A stretch of DNA of 64,000 bases from Amaranthus tricolor (Eukaryota; Streptophyta; Magnoliopsida; Caryophyllales; Amaranthaceae): assembly GCF_026212465.1 (NCBI RefSeq), contig NC_080058.1, forward strand, positions 7,876,001-7,940,000, written 5' to 3'. A model generated the notes under the pieces. The model did not search any database. It was not told where the DNA came from and worked only from the letters and a program-made list of their open reading frames with translations. Position numbers and translations under genes: made by a program. Positions within the stretch are counted from its first letter, which is position 1. Each line of letters starts with the position of its first letter. Shown here in pieces: positions 1-11,239 of the stretch.

Positions 1-1439
1 AGTTGACACATAAAAAGAGGTAATAGGCAGAAAGATACAAAAAGGTAGCACTCGAAAGCAAATATTAAAATAATAAATTGACTTTAAGTTGTAGATAGGG
101 GGGAAAGTTTCGAATGAAAACAAAATATGCCACATGATCCAAATCTAATTAGCAGTCCAGACTCATATTACCTTCCGAATAAATTTAGATTGAATATTCT
201 AAAAAAATTTAATTTTCAGAATGGATTAACAAAACAATCATACACGCCCTGTATTATCCATACAAAAGTCCAACAATAATTTACCTCTAAGGCTCTAACT
301 AACCGTCATTTAGCTTATGGGACTTGTGAATTTATTATGTGTTAACGTATGAGATCTTAATCATTCTTATTTATGAGAAGTTACAAAAGATTTAATCTAT
401 CAAGGGTCAATTAAAAACAACTTCAATGTTTTTACAAGGGTTAAAGCATGTACATCTAGTTCTAAAAGCACATATAGGTGATAGCTAGAAAATGGCATTA
501 GGTTAACGGAATTTTGTTAACGGTTCTAGTTATCCCCATTATGTACATATTTTTTCACGCCAAAAGATGCAAAAAAAACATAGGAAACTGTGATATGACC
601 TATATTAATACTAGAGCTTGTTCTCCTCCAGGAGATTAGGACTGAATGGAGCGGGGTTGGATTCAACCGAAAGAGTGAAAACGTGAGTGAAAGTTTTGTG
701 CTTGACTAAATTGAATTGAATGAAATGGAAGTATGGAAATAAAAAGAACTAAATTGTTTCTTTTCTTTGAGTTAAAAGTTTTAAGTAAAGATTCTTGATT
801 ATTTACTGTATCGTAGTCAACAATATGGAAGCTCAAAAATCCAATTTTCAATTTTCTACTTTCCGTCACCTCCAGTTCCCTTAAGCCAAATTCGAAATCA
901 TCAAACTAGAATCCTAATAAACGCTTCCTTAATGAAAAACTATAAATATCAATTTCTTTCAACACATAAAAATTGTTTGTGAAGACAGAAAAAACACCCA
1001 ACAAACGAAAAACACATTTATCTCCGGTAATCTGATGAATCCTCTATATTGCATAAAGCATTTTGCATATTACTTATTGAAATGCACATATTTTTATACT
1101 TGTATTATGCTATCAAGTTTTTATACTCGGCTTATTAGCTGACCGATTCCCATCGGCTATTCCTTTATAATGGGAGCAGATGTTGCAGGTGACTTTACAT
1201 GTGGTTATTAAGAAGCTATTGTATCGTCTATGTGATATTAGGATATATTATGTATGTAATTTATATAATGGGTATGTAATAACGATAATTATGTATTAAA
1301 GCTTCATGTAATATGTAAAATTATACTTTAATGTTTTAAGTTTTGTTTGTTTTTTTGAAAATATTGTTTTTTTAAAAAATTAGTAGACTTCCACTTTAGC
1401 ATTATGGGGTATAATATTATATTAAACCTATATTTAGAA
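1..1439. other. AT-rich intergenic DNA, no gene seen
   Basis: Both strands show only short chance reading frames with no recognisable domain. No tRNA or rRNA and no paired repeat ends were found. It probably consists of old repeat remnants, but nothing specific can be supported. Confidence 0.5.
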
Positions 1440-1614
1440 AAGAACAGTTCGTTACAATTTCAATTAGGCTTTCATTTATCATTAATTGCATATTCATAAT
1501 CATGTCTAGTGAGTAGTTTTCCTCTCTAGGGTTAAGGGATAAACCCTAATTCGAAGCATGGAATGATATTTTATCGATTAATTGTGTGAAATTTGGGTCT
1601 ATGATTAAACCTAT
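1440..1614 (+). repeat. Athila-like LTR fragment, left part
   Basis: This stretch resembles the sequence at about 5880-6020, sharing the block around GTGAGTAGTTTTC, the TTTTATCGATT block and the GGGTCTAT block. It stops exactly where a solo LTR begins and resumes at 4195, so it is the left part of an interrupted LTR copy. The family is inferred from the neighbouring Athila/Tat-like gag and pol remnants. Confidence 0.6.
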
Positions 1615-4189
1615 TGAAATAGCCAAAAAAATTAGCCGCTTATTTAATTGTAATTAATTAAGTATGATTGGGATTATTGAATCTTAAATACGATAATTTA
1701 TTTAGACTGAGTAAACTTTCTATTACCTTTGGATATTAGCTTTATTAGATTTGGGATTAAAATAAGTTATACGATGAAATTGGGTATAATATAAATGGAT
1801 GAATTAATTTTGTGTAAGACACATAACCCATATTAGTGTCATTAGTTGATGAAAAATAGTATGTCACTAATATCCTTTCCTTGATACATATCAGGAGGAT
1901 GAATTCCTTCCTCATCAAACTTATTTTCCTAAACCTTTATCAAAAAGCCACATCATTTTAATGTCAGAAACTTAAAATGTTCATCATCTACTTCATTTCT
2001 TTTCATTCCATCTTCATTCTAAAATTTATGAATCTTTATTATTATGATATCAAAAATTAAAACTAAGTATTGAACTAAAAGATTAAGTATTTATGGGTTA
2101 TTGGTATAAGTAAGGGTTCGTATTGGAGTTTTGAGTTAAGATTGATAGTAATATTCATGAAATTGGGTGAAGAAAAAGTTAGGGTTTATATCAATTCAAG
2201 TGTAAAATTTGGGTTTATTGAAGAAACGAGAACTAGGATTCATCTACTAAGATTAAATTGGGAATTTTGTGACTCAAATTAAAGTTCATGATTGAAAGTT
2301 GGAGGATTCTCAATGGTGATTGAGGTAACCCACAAACATTTAAGTATTTATTGAATGTTTTAAAGTAGTTTAGTATTTGTGGATTCAATTTGGGTCTTTG
2401 ATTCAAATTTAAATATCAACTTAAATTTAAGATGAGTATATGAATTCAATTAGTAATTGGGTTTTTTTTAGTGTTGATTAGTTTTGGTTGATTGGGTTTT
2501 TTCGTTTCTAGAATAAAATTTAGTATTTTGGATATTGAAATTTCTGTTCATAAACTAAGTGTTCTGTTTTGGCCATTTTTGGGTCAGTTGTGATTGTTTT
2601 TGAGTTCTGGTGTCTGCATAAGAACTGTAGAGCTCCAAATCACGGTCGCGTGGACACTTGAATCGCCCCAAAATGAGTTTGTATGAGGGCGTTATATCCA
2701 AAATACTAGTAGGCTGTCATGAAAATCAACAATGAGGTTTCTGTTTTGTTCTGTTCGAATCTGTTTGGCTATTTTTGAGACAGTTAGATTCATTTCTGGG
2801 TTTTAGTGTCCGCATATATAAGAATTGTAGAGCTCTGAGTCAGAGTCGCGTAGCTATTTGAATCACCCCAAAATGAGTTCTTATGAAAGAGTTATGTCCA
2901 AAATACTAACAGACTGTCATAAAAATCGCGAATAACCAATCATGAGATTAATTGTTGAAATTGGGATCAATTTACGGTTATTATTCTTTCTTTATTGATT
3001 GGTATTTTTGAGTTATGATCCTTAATTGATTATTATGGGTGTTGGTACAAGTATCAAATTTGGGAATATACGTATCAATTGGGTATTTGATTAGTTGATT
3101 TTATTTGGATAGGATATAAGTTGGATATTGAGATTTAAGATTGGTGTAAAATTAGTTAAACTCCATTGATAGTAACTCAAGTTCTTATATGTTGATGGTT
3201 GATGATGAATTGATTTATATTTTAAGTAATGATTGTTTATTTCAAAAGAAAATTTAGTGAATTATTGTTTTGTTTTATATTGAAATCGACATTATAAAAA
3301 TGTCCGTTTTTGGGAATTGGCAACGAATATTTATATCCGGATTATTGTGAAATCCTATAGCTTGATAATAGGTAATGGTTATTCGGATCGGTCTCGAGTC
3401 CCCGATCCCGTTTCGTTCTTGCAAGAGCCGTATTTTCGGTGATGACGATCACCCGTGTTCTCAGGATTTAGATCAAGCTTACTTTCTGATGGTCCATATA
3501 TATATTCCCACGTTTTAACCTGTTGTTACATTATTGTTTTTAATGAGTTTTGAATAAATATGTTTGGTGTATAAAGTTTTTTTCTTTGCAATGAAAGCAT
3601 ATGTTTCATTTGCCATATTATTTTGCTATTAACTTGTAAAGTTATAGCCGTATTTTGATTCGTTATGAACTAAAGGTTCATAGTCGTATTTATGTTGATA
3701 CCAAACGGTCTTTTAAATGGGTTTGGATTTGGATAAAATAATGTTTATAAATAGTTACCAATTGAACACGGAATTTAATTGGAGATGTTTGTTAATGACT
3801 TGTAAATAAATATAATAGTTTTTTGGATTACTCAACAATTCAATTGTTGACAGTCATTGATGGGGCCTATCCCTTATGGGGGATAGATCCATTTTCAGGT
3901 TAGCTCTGATGTGGAGACGATGCCTACTTGTATAGTGTGTTATGTGCGAGGCTATGACTTCTTTTTGAAATACAAATGTAAATAAGATATTTGTAAATTA
4001 AATTGTAATAATTTTACTATACTTTTTAAATAATATTCACTTAATTATGTAAAAAGTTTTAAATACTCTGATATTGGTTTACTGCGGCTATCGAGCTACA
4101 GGTTGGATTCAGCCCAGACTTCTATAAGTCTTCCGCTATGCTTTGTAGACAATATTATTATATTGTTTACGCTGGTTTGGGCTATTTCA
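1615..4189 (+). mobile_element. 2.6 kb solo LTR with CCTAT target duplication
   Basis: The segment begins TGAAATAGCC and ends GGCTATTTCA, a perfect 10 bp inverted terminal pair with the TG...CA ends of LTRs. It is flanked by CCTAT at 1610-1614 and 4190-4194, the 5 bp duplication left by retroviral-type integrases. Removing it rejoins two halves of an older LTR that is continuous in the copy near 6.0 kb. No gag, pol, primer site or second LTR is present, so it is a solo LTR formed by LTR-LTR recombination. Inside is a diverged direct duplication (about 2560-2730 and 2740-2935; both copies contain CCCCAAAATGAGTT). The length is compatible with a Ty3-type LTR, but the family cannot be assigned. 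Confidence 0.85.
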
Positions 4190-4194
4190 CCTAT

Positions 4195-4585
4195 GCTCAA
4201 TGAATCTTAGTTTAAATATCTTTATTAACCTTTTTAATAAAACGGAAGTTTGAGGATTAACACTAGTGAGGTTTTAAACCGATATTGATCAATAGAGCGG
4301 AATCTTGAGATTAATTAGATCACGTTTAATTATGCCAAAGTCTCAAATTCATACAATTATGAGAGGAATGGACTCCCATGTTAGAATTAGGTGATTCCCG
4401 ACGCCCTAGATTTGTCATATTATTATTATCTTTCTATTAATCATTGTCTTCGCTTTAATTATTAGCTTTATTTGCTTTAATTTAGTTATTTGCTCACAGT
4501 AGTGTTAGTTTCTCAACCCATCTAATTGTTGATCCGTGTCTGGTAGTGTTAGTTTCTCAACCCATCTAATTTCAAAGAATCCTTG
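4195..4585 (+). repeat. Athila-like LTR fragment, right part
   Basis: It continues the LTR copy interrupted at 1614 and resembles 6020-6420: shared blocks are AATAAAACGGAAGTTTGAGG, the GAGATTAATTAGATCAC block and the GTGATTCCCGACGCCCTAGA/GTGATGCCCGACACCCTAGA block. Near its end (about 4500-4585) a short segment containing GTTAGTTTCTCAACCCATC is present twice in tandem. About 320 bp after it (4586-4904) show nothing recognisable. Confidence 0.6.
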
Positions 4586-4912
4586 TATCACAAAGATCAT
4601 TAATATTAATCACAATATTACATAAATTACTAACAAACCCCATGATTCAAAAAAGCACAAAAAATTGCTAATCAATGTTCATGCTTTCAGCAATCCCGCT
4701 CGTATTCGGACCAACCTTATGCTCTTCAGTTTGATTTTTCATCTCTTCAACTAAGTTTCTCTGTCAAAAAAATGTTCGTCTTTTTCAAAATTATTGCCTT
4801 TCCTAATCGATCAAAGTTTGGGCAGTATATTTAGGCCGTGCATATCTAACCTTTTCGGGACCATACCCACATAGACAAACGTCTCCAATCAAGAAAATGT
4901 TTAGGTTACAAC

Positions 4913-5280
4913 TAGAGGTATTTAATAGGCTGGGCCGAGCTAGGTTATAATTAAAATGAAGTGGGCTATAAAAGAGCTCAATAAGGGTCCAAAAAGGGCC
5001 TTGTAAATAGCATAATTAATGATAATTTAAATATTACAAATAACAATGTCAATGGAAATTGTTAATATTTTTTCAATTTAATTATTATAAATGATAGATT
5101 ATTTGTTATAAATTGATAGATGGAAAAAAAAATAATTTTTTGTATTAACACTGGGTCTGATCTGGCAGGGTCGGGCTTTGAAGCCCATATTATATTTTAA
5201 GGGCCCTTATCCAACTCGACCTCATAATTACTTAAGCCCGGCCCGACTTTTATCTGGCCCATTTAACACCCCTATCCCTA
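4913..5280. mobile_element. 368 bp hAT-type MITE
   Basis: It begins TAGAGGTATTTAATAGGC and ends with the imperfect inverse ...TTAACACCCCTATCCCTA. It is flanked by GTTACAAC (4905-4912) and GTTGCAAC (5281-5288), an 8 bp duplication with one mismatch, as hAT elements make. GC-rich GGGCC/GGCCC blocks lie inside both ends and the core is AT-rich. There is no coding capacity, so it is non-autonomous. Confidence 0.75.
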
Positions 5281-5339
5281 GTTGCAACAAAGCAATTAGC
5301 AAACAATATGCGTCATTAGTAAAAACGTACCACTTGTAA

Positions 5340-6430
5340 TAGAAGAGCAAACTGTTTTCTTCGAAGATCTAGCAGTCTTGATCTAGCCATATCTTCTGCT
5401 TCTAATGCTGCAATTCTACTAATCTCAGCATTGTAGTCCAGTGCCAAAGCCACGACTCGTCGCTCATGCCACGACTCATCGCATACATTCTGATCTCAAC
5501 ATTGAAGTCTAGAGACTGAGCGACGACTCGTCCCCAATATTTCCACGACTCGTTGCCAACTCACCAAAGACTCATCACCCCTGATATCACGAGTCTTCGC
5601 CATGCGTTCGACCGGTTATTTTGCAGCCAATTTTTATAGCAGCAGTTATTTTATTTTAAGTTTCAGTTTTTATCAGTTTTTTAGCCGTAGTTTTAGAGAT
5701 AATCCAAAGAATTATTTTTGGTTCTTTAAGCTTTTGTTGCAAAACTTCGTCGTTACATTAATTCTTCTTGCAATTTACATTATTGTTCTTCGTAATTAGT
5801 CAGTTTTCTTTGTTAATTGCTTTATTATTTATCTCTTTCATTGAAATCATTCATCGTTTTATGTTTACTATTTCTATTAAGTAATCATTCATTATGAATT
5901 GCATATTTACCATCATGTTTAGTGAGTAGTTTTCTTCTTTAGGGTTAGGGTATATTCAAAGCATGGGATGAAATTTTATCGATTGATTGTGTGAATTTTG
6001 GGTCTATAGTTAAATCTAGGCTTAATGAATCTTGGTTTAAACATCTTTATTAACCTTTTCAATAAAACACAAGTTTGAGATTAGAACTAATTGAGGATTG
6101 AGATATATTTAAATTAAATTCCTACTAGTTAAGCCAATAAAACGGAAGTTTGAGGATTAACACTAGTTTGGTCTTAAATCGATATTAATCAATAGAGCGG
6201 AAGCTTGAGATTAATTAGATCACATTTAATTATTCCATTGAATCAATTTCATACAATCATGAGAGTGATCGACTCCCATGCTAGAGTTAGGTGATGCCCG
6301 ACACCCTAGAGCTTGTCATATCATATTCATCTTCATATTGATCGTTGTTTTAGCTTTAGTTTTTGCATCATAATACTAGTTTCTCGACCACATTATTTCT
6401 TGATCCGTGTCTTGTAGTCATAAAACAAAC
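5340..6430 (+). repeat. Athila-like LTR, second copy (5' LTR of the following element)
   Basis: It shares blocks with 1440-1614/4195-4585 and with the reverse copy at about 34430-35725. Its left part (5440-5600) repeats CGACTCGTC-type words, also seen in the reverse copy near 35280-35450. It is followed within a few hundred bases by gag-like sequence, so it is most likely the 5' LTR of the element at 6431-15760. The exact 5' edge is not visible because the MITE lies next to it. A 65-codon frame at 5602-5799 shows no domain and is probably fortuitous. Confidence 0.55.
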
Positions 6431-6639
6431 AAATTGATTAATTCGCCTCCTTGTGTTCGACCCGCGACTACACGTCAACCGTGCGCTTGCGGTTATTTAA
6501 TTCTTTGTGTTTGAATTCTTTTGTCGCGTAATTCTTTTGTTTTGTTGATTGAGCTACTGGCCACTTACTTGTTGTCCCCTCTCCTAGACCCCTTTGTGTT
6601 TGAATTCTTTGAATGCATAGAAGAGCTTGATCTCTAGAG

Positions 6640-7249
6640 CGATTCGACCCAGAGATCGAAGTTACTGCCCGTAGACTGAACGCCGAACGCTTAAAGCGGT
6701 TAAAGCGACAACAATGCTAACCAATCCTTTGGCCAATTGGGTGCGCCCACGCTCACCCAAAATTCCATTCCATGTATCGTCAAACCCGATTTCGGTAAAA
6801 AAATTTTGAATTGAAGCCTCACCTCATCCAAATGATTGAGAGGAACCAATTCGGCGGTCACCCTAGTGGGAGTCCTTATGACCATATCGCAGTCTTTATA
6901 AAAAGGTGTGACACCATCACTGCTAAGAATCTTTCCATGGTAGCAGTGCATATGCAGCTTTTCCCCTTCATCTTGAAGGATAAAGCTAAATCCTAGCTCA
7001 ATTCCGAGCTCGCTGGTATATATAGGACTTGGGAAGAACTGGGAGTGATGGGAGAGGTTTAAAGACCTCCAGCTTAGCTGTCCTCACTATCAGATACCCA
7101 ACTGGTTGCTCGCCCAATCCTTCTATGGAGGACTGTTCGATGAGGAAAAGTAGTCGATTAACACCGCATGTGGCGGTGACATGGACTCCAAGCTCCTAGA
7201 TGACCTCTTGAGCCTCTTCGAGAAATGGCCAAAAATGGTTTCTCATTTT
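6640..7249 (+). pseudogene. gag remnant of Athila/Tat-like element
   Basis: Translation in changing frames gives the conserved start of this gag family (TARRLNAERLKR), then NQFGG, SPYDHIAVFIKRCDTI and LFPFILKDKAKS, then QIPNWLLAQSFYGGL and a short acidic segment. These are the nucleocapsid-side blocks known from Athila/Tat gag proteins, which package element RNA. Several stops break the frame (for example after KDKAKS near 6994 and after FDEEK near 7160). The frame ends where the minus-strand element enters near 7257, and homology resumes at 10320, so the insertion sits inside gag. Confidence 0.65.
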
Positions 7250-7256
7250 TGAAATA

Positions 7257-8479
7257 TGAAGAGATGGACAAACGCAACAAGAGGGGGGGTGAATTGTTGT
7301 ATTACAAGTTTAAGAATTTTAGCCCTGCTTTTGCGGAATTTAGCAAGAAAATAAAACTTAAACTTGAAACGAAAAAGATAAAAGGAGACAACGATTTTAC
7401 GTGGAAACCTTCTTGGCCTAATAAGAAGGAAAAACCGCGACCCCCCGGGATTTCAAAATTCTCCAATATGTTTTAGGCAATTCGTTACAATTACATAAAA
7501 CAATTTGCTTCACTCAAAGCTTCTCTATTCTCTAGGTGCTTCACTCGAAGCTTCTCTATTCTCTAGGCCACTTCTCTTTCTCCTTCTCTTTCTCACGCTT
7601 CACTTGAAGCTTTCTCTTAGCTTTACTCAAAGCTATTCTCTTCTCTAGCTTCACTAGAAGCTTCCTAATTCTCCCCTAGACTTTCCCAAGTCTAGTTACA
7701 ACAATTCTCTCGATTACCCTTTACAAGGCCAATATTCTTCAAAAGGATAAAAATTAAATAGTTGCATAAGAAAAATATAATAAATTAATTGGCAAATTCA
7801 TGAATAAAATATTTTTCTTATTTTGATCTCACCTTAAGGACACTCTTAGATGGATGTTCGGTTTAAGCAAAGATCACTCTTATTTATAGAGTAACAACCG
7901 TACCAAAAATAGGCTAAGTAACATCCAATTTTCCTTGATCCTAAAATAAAGAAGTTATTGGAATCCTTGAGTATGGAGCCACGGTTAATATACTCTAAAA
8001 ATAGAGTTGCGGTTCCATCATACTAAAAATAGTATAGGAGCCAATATTGAATCCTTATTAAGTGGAGACTTTTTCTAATCAAAGAATAAGTCTTAGGTTA
8101 TTTTTACATGACTAAAAATAGTTTTGCCAACCAACTTATTAATTAATTAAGCAACTAATTTAACTCTTAACCGTTACATTAACTTAAAAACAGAAAATAA
8201 ATTATTTGCAGTTTTCCAGTCGATGTCTTCTCCAGACTTGCAACGTAGGAACAATGTAGCTTAGATATCATCAGAGCATCATATATGTAGCTCATTAACT
8301 CATATATCCATAATTATCTTATAAAACTATCAACAGAGCATTCAAAACAATTATTAGAACAATTCAGCATCAGAGCAAACAAGACAAACCACTATCAGAG
8401 AATAACTTCCATTATTAGAGCAATATAAATCAATTAAGATGTGAAACTGTGTATTCACAACTTCTCTTAAGTTTGTGCA
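7257..8479 (-). mobile_element. LTR (about 1.2 kb) of a minus-strand retroelement inserted in gag
   Basis: This segment closely resembles 16174-17471; both contain an AACAAGAGGG..GGGTGAATTG block and repeated AGCTTC words. Read on the minus strand it is preceded by a purine-rich tract (AAAAGGGGAAAGAGGA, complement of 8480-8496), which looks like the polypurine tract that primes plus-strand synthesis next to a 3' LTR. It would then start TGCACAAAC at 8479 and end near 7257. The inner edge is supported by the tract, the outer edge only by comparison with the second copy. Confidence 0.6.
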
Positions 8480-8773
8480 TCCTCTTTCCCCTTTTGTCAT
8501 CAATCAAAAAGAACTGGGATAGTCAAACCACAGCGCAAACCATATAGATTTTGCCATTGAAGAAATTCAGAAACAGTAAATGAAAGCAAACACCATGAAA
8601 TGCAATCCAGTTATGCATATATTTAACATCACAAACTAATATGAAACAAAGAAATTGTAGCAGCTGTGTCAACAAAATAAATTCAACTTAGTATCAAAAA
8701 AAAAAAATTGTTTGATAACTTTCACTGATAGATAGAAGGGCCAACAAATAGTAAAATGATGTAGGAAGAGGAA

Positions 8774-10278
8774 TCAGGGAGCAGTCTCATCTTCATCAAT
8801 GAACTCAGTCTGCACTTCAACTGTGTCCAGCTTGGCACCAAGACGGTTCTCCATCTGGATGAGCTGATCAGTAATTGAGGCAAGTGAGACACGAGTTTCA
8901 TCTTGAAAAGCAAGGAATTGAGACTGGAGGTCTTGGAGCTTCGATAGGATGGAGTCTAAAGAAGCTGCAGGAACAAAATTAAAGTTAGCACAACCTATAC
9001 CTGGTGAAGTGTGTGTTGGAAATGATGTTGGTGTAGATTGTATAGGTGATGGTTTTGGTGATGGAATTTGAGGTGATGGTGGTGTGGCTGGCTTGGGAGA
9101 GGTAGGTACATATGTTGTAGGCTCAGGGATGTGGTGAGAGGTGATGTCATCATCCATAACAACCTTACATTTAGAAGCCAACCTCCTACTTTTCCTTTGT
9201 ATTGAACCAGCCTGCTTCCTCATAGCTATCACAATCTCCTCATCACTTGAGTCACTACCTAGAATGTGATAATCATCATCCTCCATAGCTTCTCCTTTAT
9301 CTTCTGATTCCCCCTTACTTGCTGCTTGTCCCTATTCCCAAGTTTCTGTTGTTTTAGTTGTGGCAGAGGGAACAGACTCCTGCTCCTTATTCTCCTTATC
9401 CTCTTCTACGTGTTCTTTCCTTCCTTCCTCATTCTTCTCATCCTCAGTCTCTATATCCACAACCTTCTCAATGGCGTTTTCTAGTATCCCTTCATCATTT
9501 AATCTTAGATGCAAATTGTGAAGACATTTTGCACCTACTTTATTGTTGGGATCCATTGGGAACTGTAAGCCATCTAGAGGTACACCAAATTTTTTGAAAA
9601 TCCATGTCATTAACCCTCCATATCCAACAGAACTCCCTTTTTCAATGCAGTTAGATAGGTGAGAAATCATCAAAGAAGGAAAGTTTCTTTTGATGTGATT
9701 AGCCATACAATAAATCAGGGTTGCATCACATAGACTAACTTCACTTCGTTTTGAATACGTGGTTAAATGAATCTACGTGCAATGTTATATAACAATTTGT
9801 GCAAAGGAGACAAGATGTTGTGGCTAATTTTTCCTTTCTTTTGATCAATTCCTAAAACTTTTATAACAGTCTTTTCACTGATTCCAGAAAACACAATTTT
9901 CGAACCAACATGGTATGTATTAAAACCAACAGCAGGAACATTGAACCATTCCCCCAACATCAAACTGTTAAATTCTATTTTTATTTCCCTAACAGTGCTT
10001 GAACATACTCCATTGTCAGTAAAAAAGTTTGAAATAAATTCACATACTAGGTTTGGGAATATTGGGTTGCAACAGAAATCAGACATTAATATCTCCCAAT
10101 TTTGATTTTGCAATATGGTGTGAAGTTGTGGGAAGGGAGTAGAATCATACCAGTACTTGTCTAAACCAAACCCTACAGACATTTCCTTCGAAATTTCTGC
10201 TGCACTACAAACCAAACCCAACGTAGTCTCAGGTCTGAGGTTGATGAACTGAAAAGCTTGTTGCGGACCCATATCCAA
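8774..10278 (-). pseudogene. Plant 'transposon protein'-like ORF with coiled-coil tail, frameshifted
   Basis: Three consecutive segments (10278-9763, 9706-9332, 9286-8774) form one gene. The first join needs a one-base frame change near 9765. The second is interrupted only by an in-frame TAG (9332-9334). The N-terminal part resembles the 'putative plant transposon protein' family found with plant retroelements. The middle is acidic (KNEEGRKEHVEEDKENKEQE). The tail has proline-rich spacers and a probable coiled coil (LDSILSKLQDLQSQFLAFQD). Its role is unknown; such ORFs sit between pol and the 3' LTR or in non-autonomous elements. It lies upstream of the LTR at 7257-8479 on the same strand, so both belong to one element. 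The 5' LTR and pol are missing. Between 8480 and 8773 only the purine tract and untranslated sequence are seen. Confidence 0.55.
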
Positions 10279-10319
10279 AACAGTGTCTCACATGTGAAGT
10301 TTCTCGAAACACAAATAAC

Positions 10320-11239
10320 TCAGGTAGCACAGCATATCAACACTCGCCCTCCAAACCAATTCCCAAGCCAGCCAGAGCCCAAGGGTAAGTAGCCCAACCA
10401 GTCCGTGAATACAGTTACCACGCGAAGTGGTAAGCAACTTGTCGATTCCCCCCTTGTGGAGGTATCTTCTGAAAGGCTAGTACCTAATGATGCTATTACT
10501 GATAATGTGATTGTTGATGAGCTTGTTGTAAATGATAATGTGATTGTTAATGAGCCTGTTGTTAATGATAATGTGGTTGTTGATGAAACTATTTTGAATG
10601 ATAATGATGCCACTGACACTGTGACCAATGCAAAACATGATAAATCAAAGTCTAAGGTCACCGACATTCTGATTAAGCACGTGCTTTTTCCTCAGAAATT
10701 GGTGCAAGCTAAGTTAGAAAAGAAATATGGGAAATTTTTGAATTTGTTGAAAAATGTATCCATTGAACTTCCTTTCTTAGATGCAATGTCTGAGATACCC
10801 GCCTTTCCCAAATTTCTTAAGACTCTTTGTTTTAATGGGAGGAAGCTAGATGAGATCGTTTAGGTCTCTAAGGAGGTGAATGTTAATGCTTTCATGATTG
10901 GGAATCTACCTCCTAAACTAGCTGACCCCGGTAGTTTTAGTATTCCCGTTACTGTTGGGAATATATATATGGATAGAGCTTTGTGTGACCTTGTAACACC
11001 TGAATTTCCTCCTGTCCTTTACGATTTTGGTTTCGTTAAGGGGTCGGAAATTCAGGGGTGTTACAGACCTAGGTGCTAGTGTTAGCCTAATGCCTTACTC
11101 CATGTATAAGAGAATCCGCAATGTGAATGAATTGACCCCTACTAGGATGACATTATAGTTGGTTGACCGTAGTATTGTCTACCCTAAGGGAATCTTGTCT
11201 GACGTAGCTTTAAGGATTGGCAAACTTGTAGTACCTTGT
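10320..11239 (+). pseudogene. gag end and protease start of Athila/Tat-like element
   Basis: An opening segment rich in Pro and Gln leads to NTVTTRSGKQL, the linker typical of this lineage. A spacer follows with repeated NDNVIV/VVNDNV units (about 10495-10610). Then come LEKKYGKFLNLLKNVSIELP and a diverged aspartic protease start (LGASVSLMPYSMYKRI) with PTRMTL and LVDRSIVYPKGI blocks. The usual protease triad D-(S/T)-G is LGAS here with its preceding residue out of frame. Stops occur at 10861-10863 and near 11155, and there is a frame change around 11060-11080. The frame ends at the solo LTR at 11240 and resumes directly after it. Confidence 0.7.

Noticed and set aside
663..869. Short minus-strand reading frame
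   Set aside because: No start context, no domain, no splice partners; typical chance frame in AT-rich DNA.
5602..5799. 65-codon hydrophobic reading frame within the LTR
   Set aside because: T-rich sequence gives Phe/Leu runs by composition; it lies within the LTR repeat and has no conserved motif.
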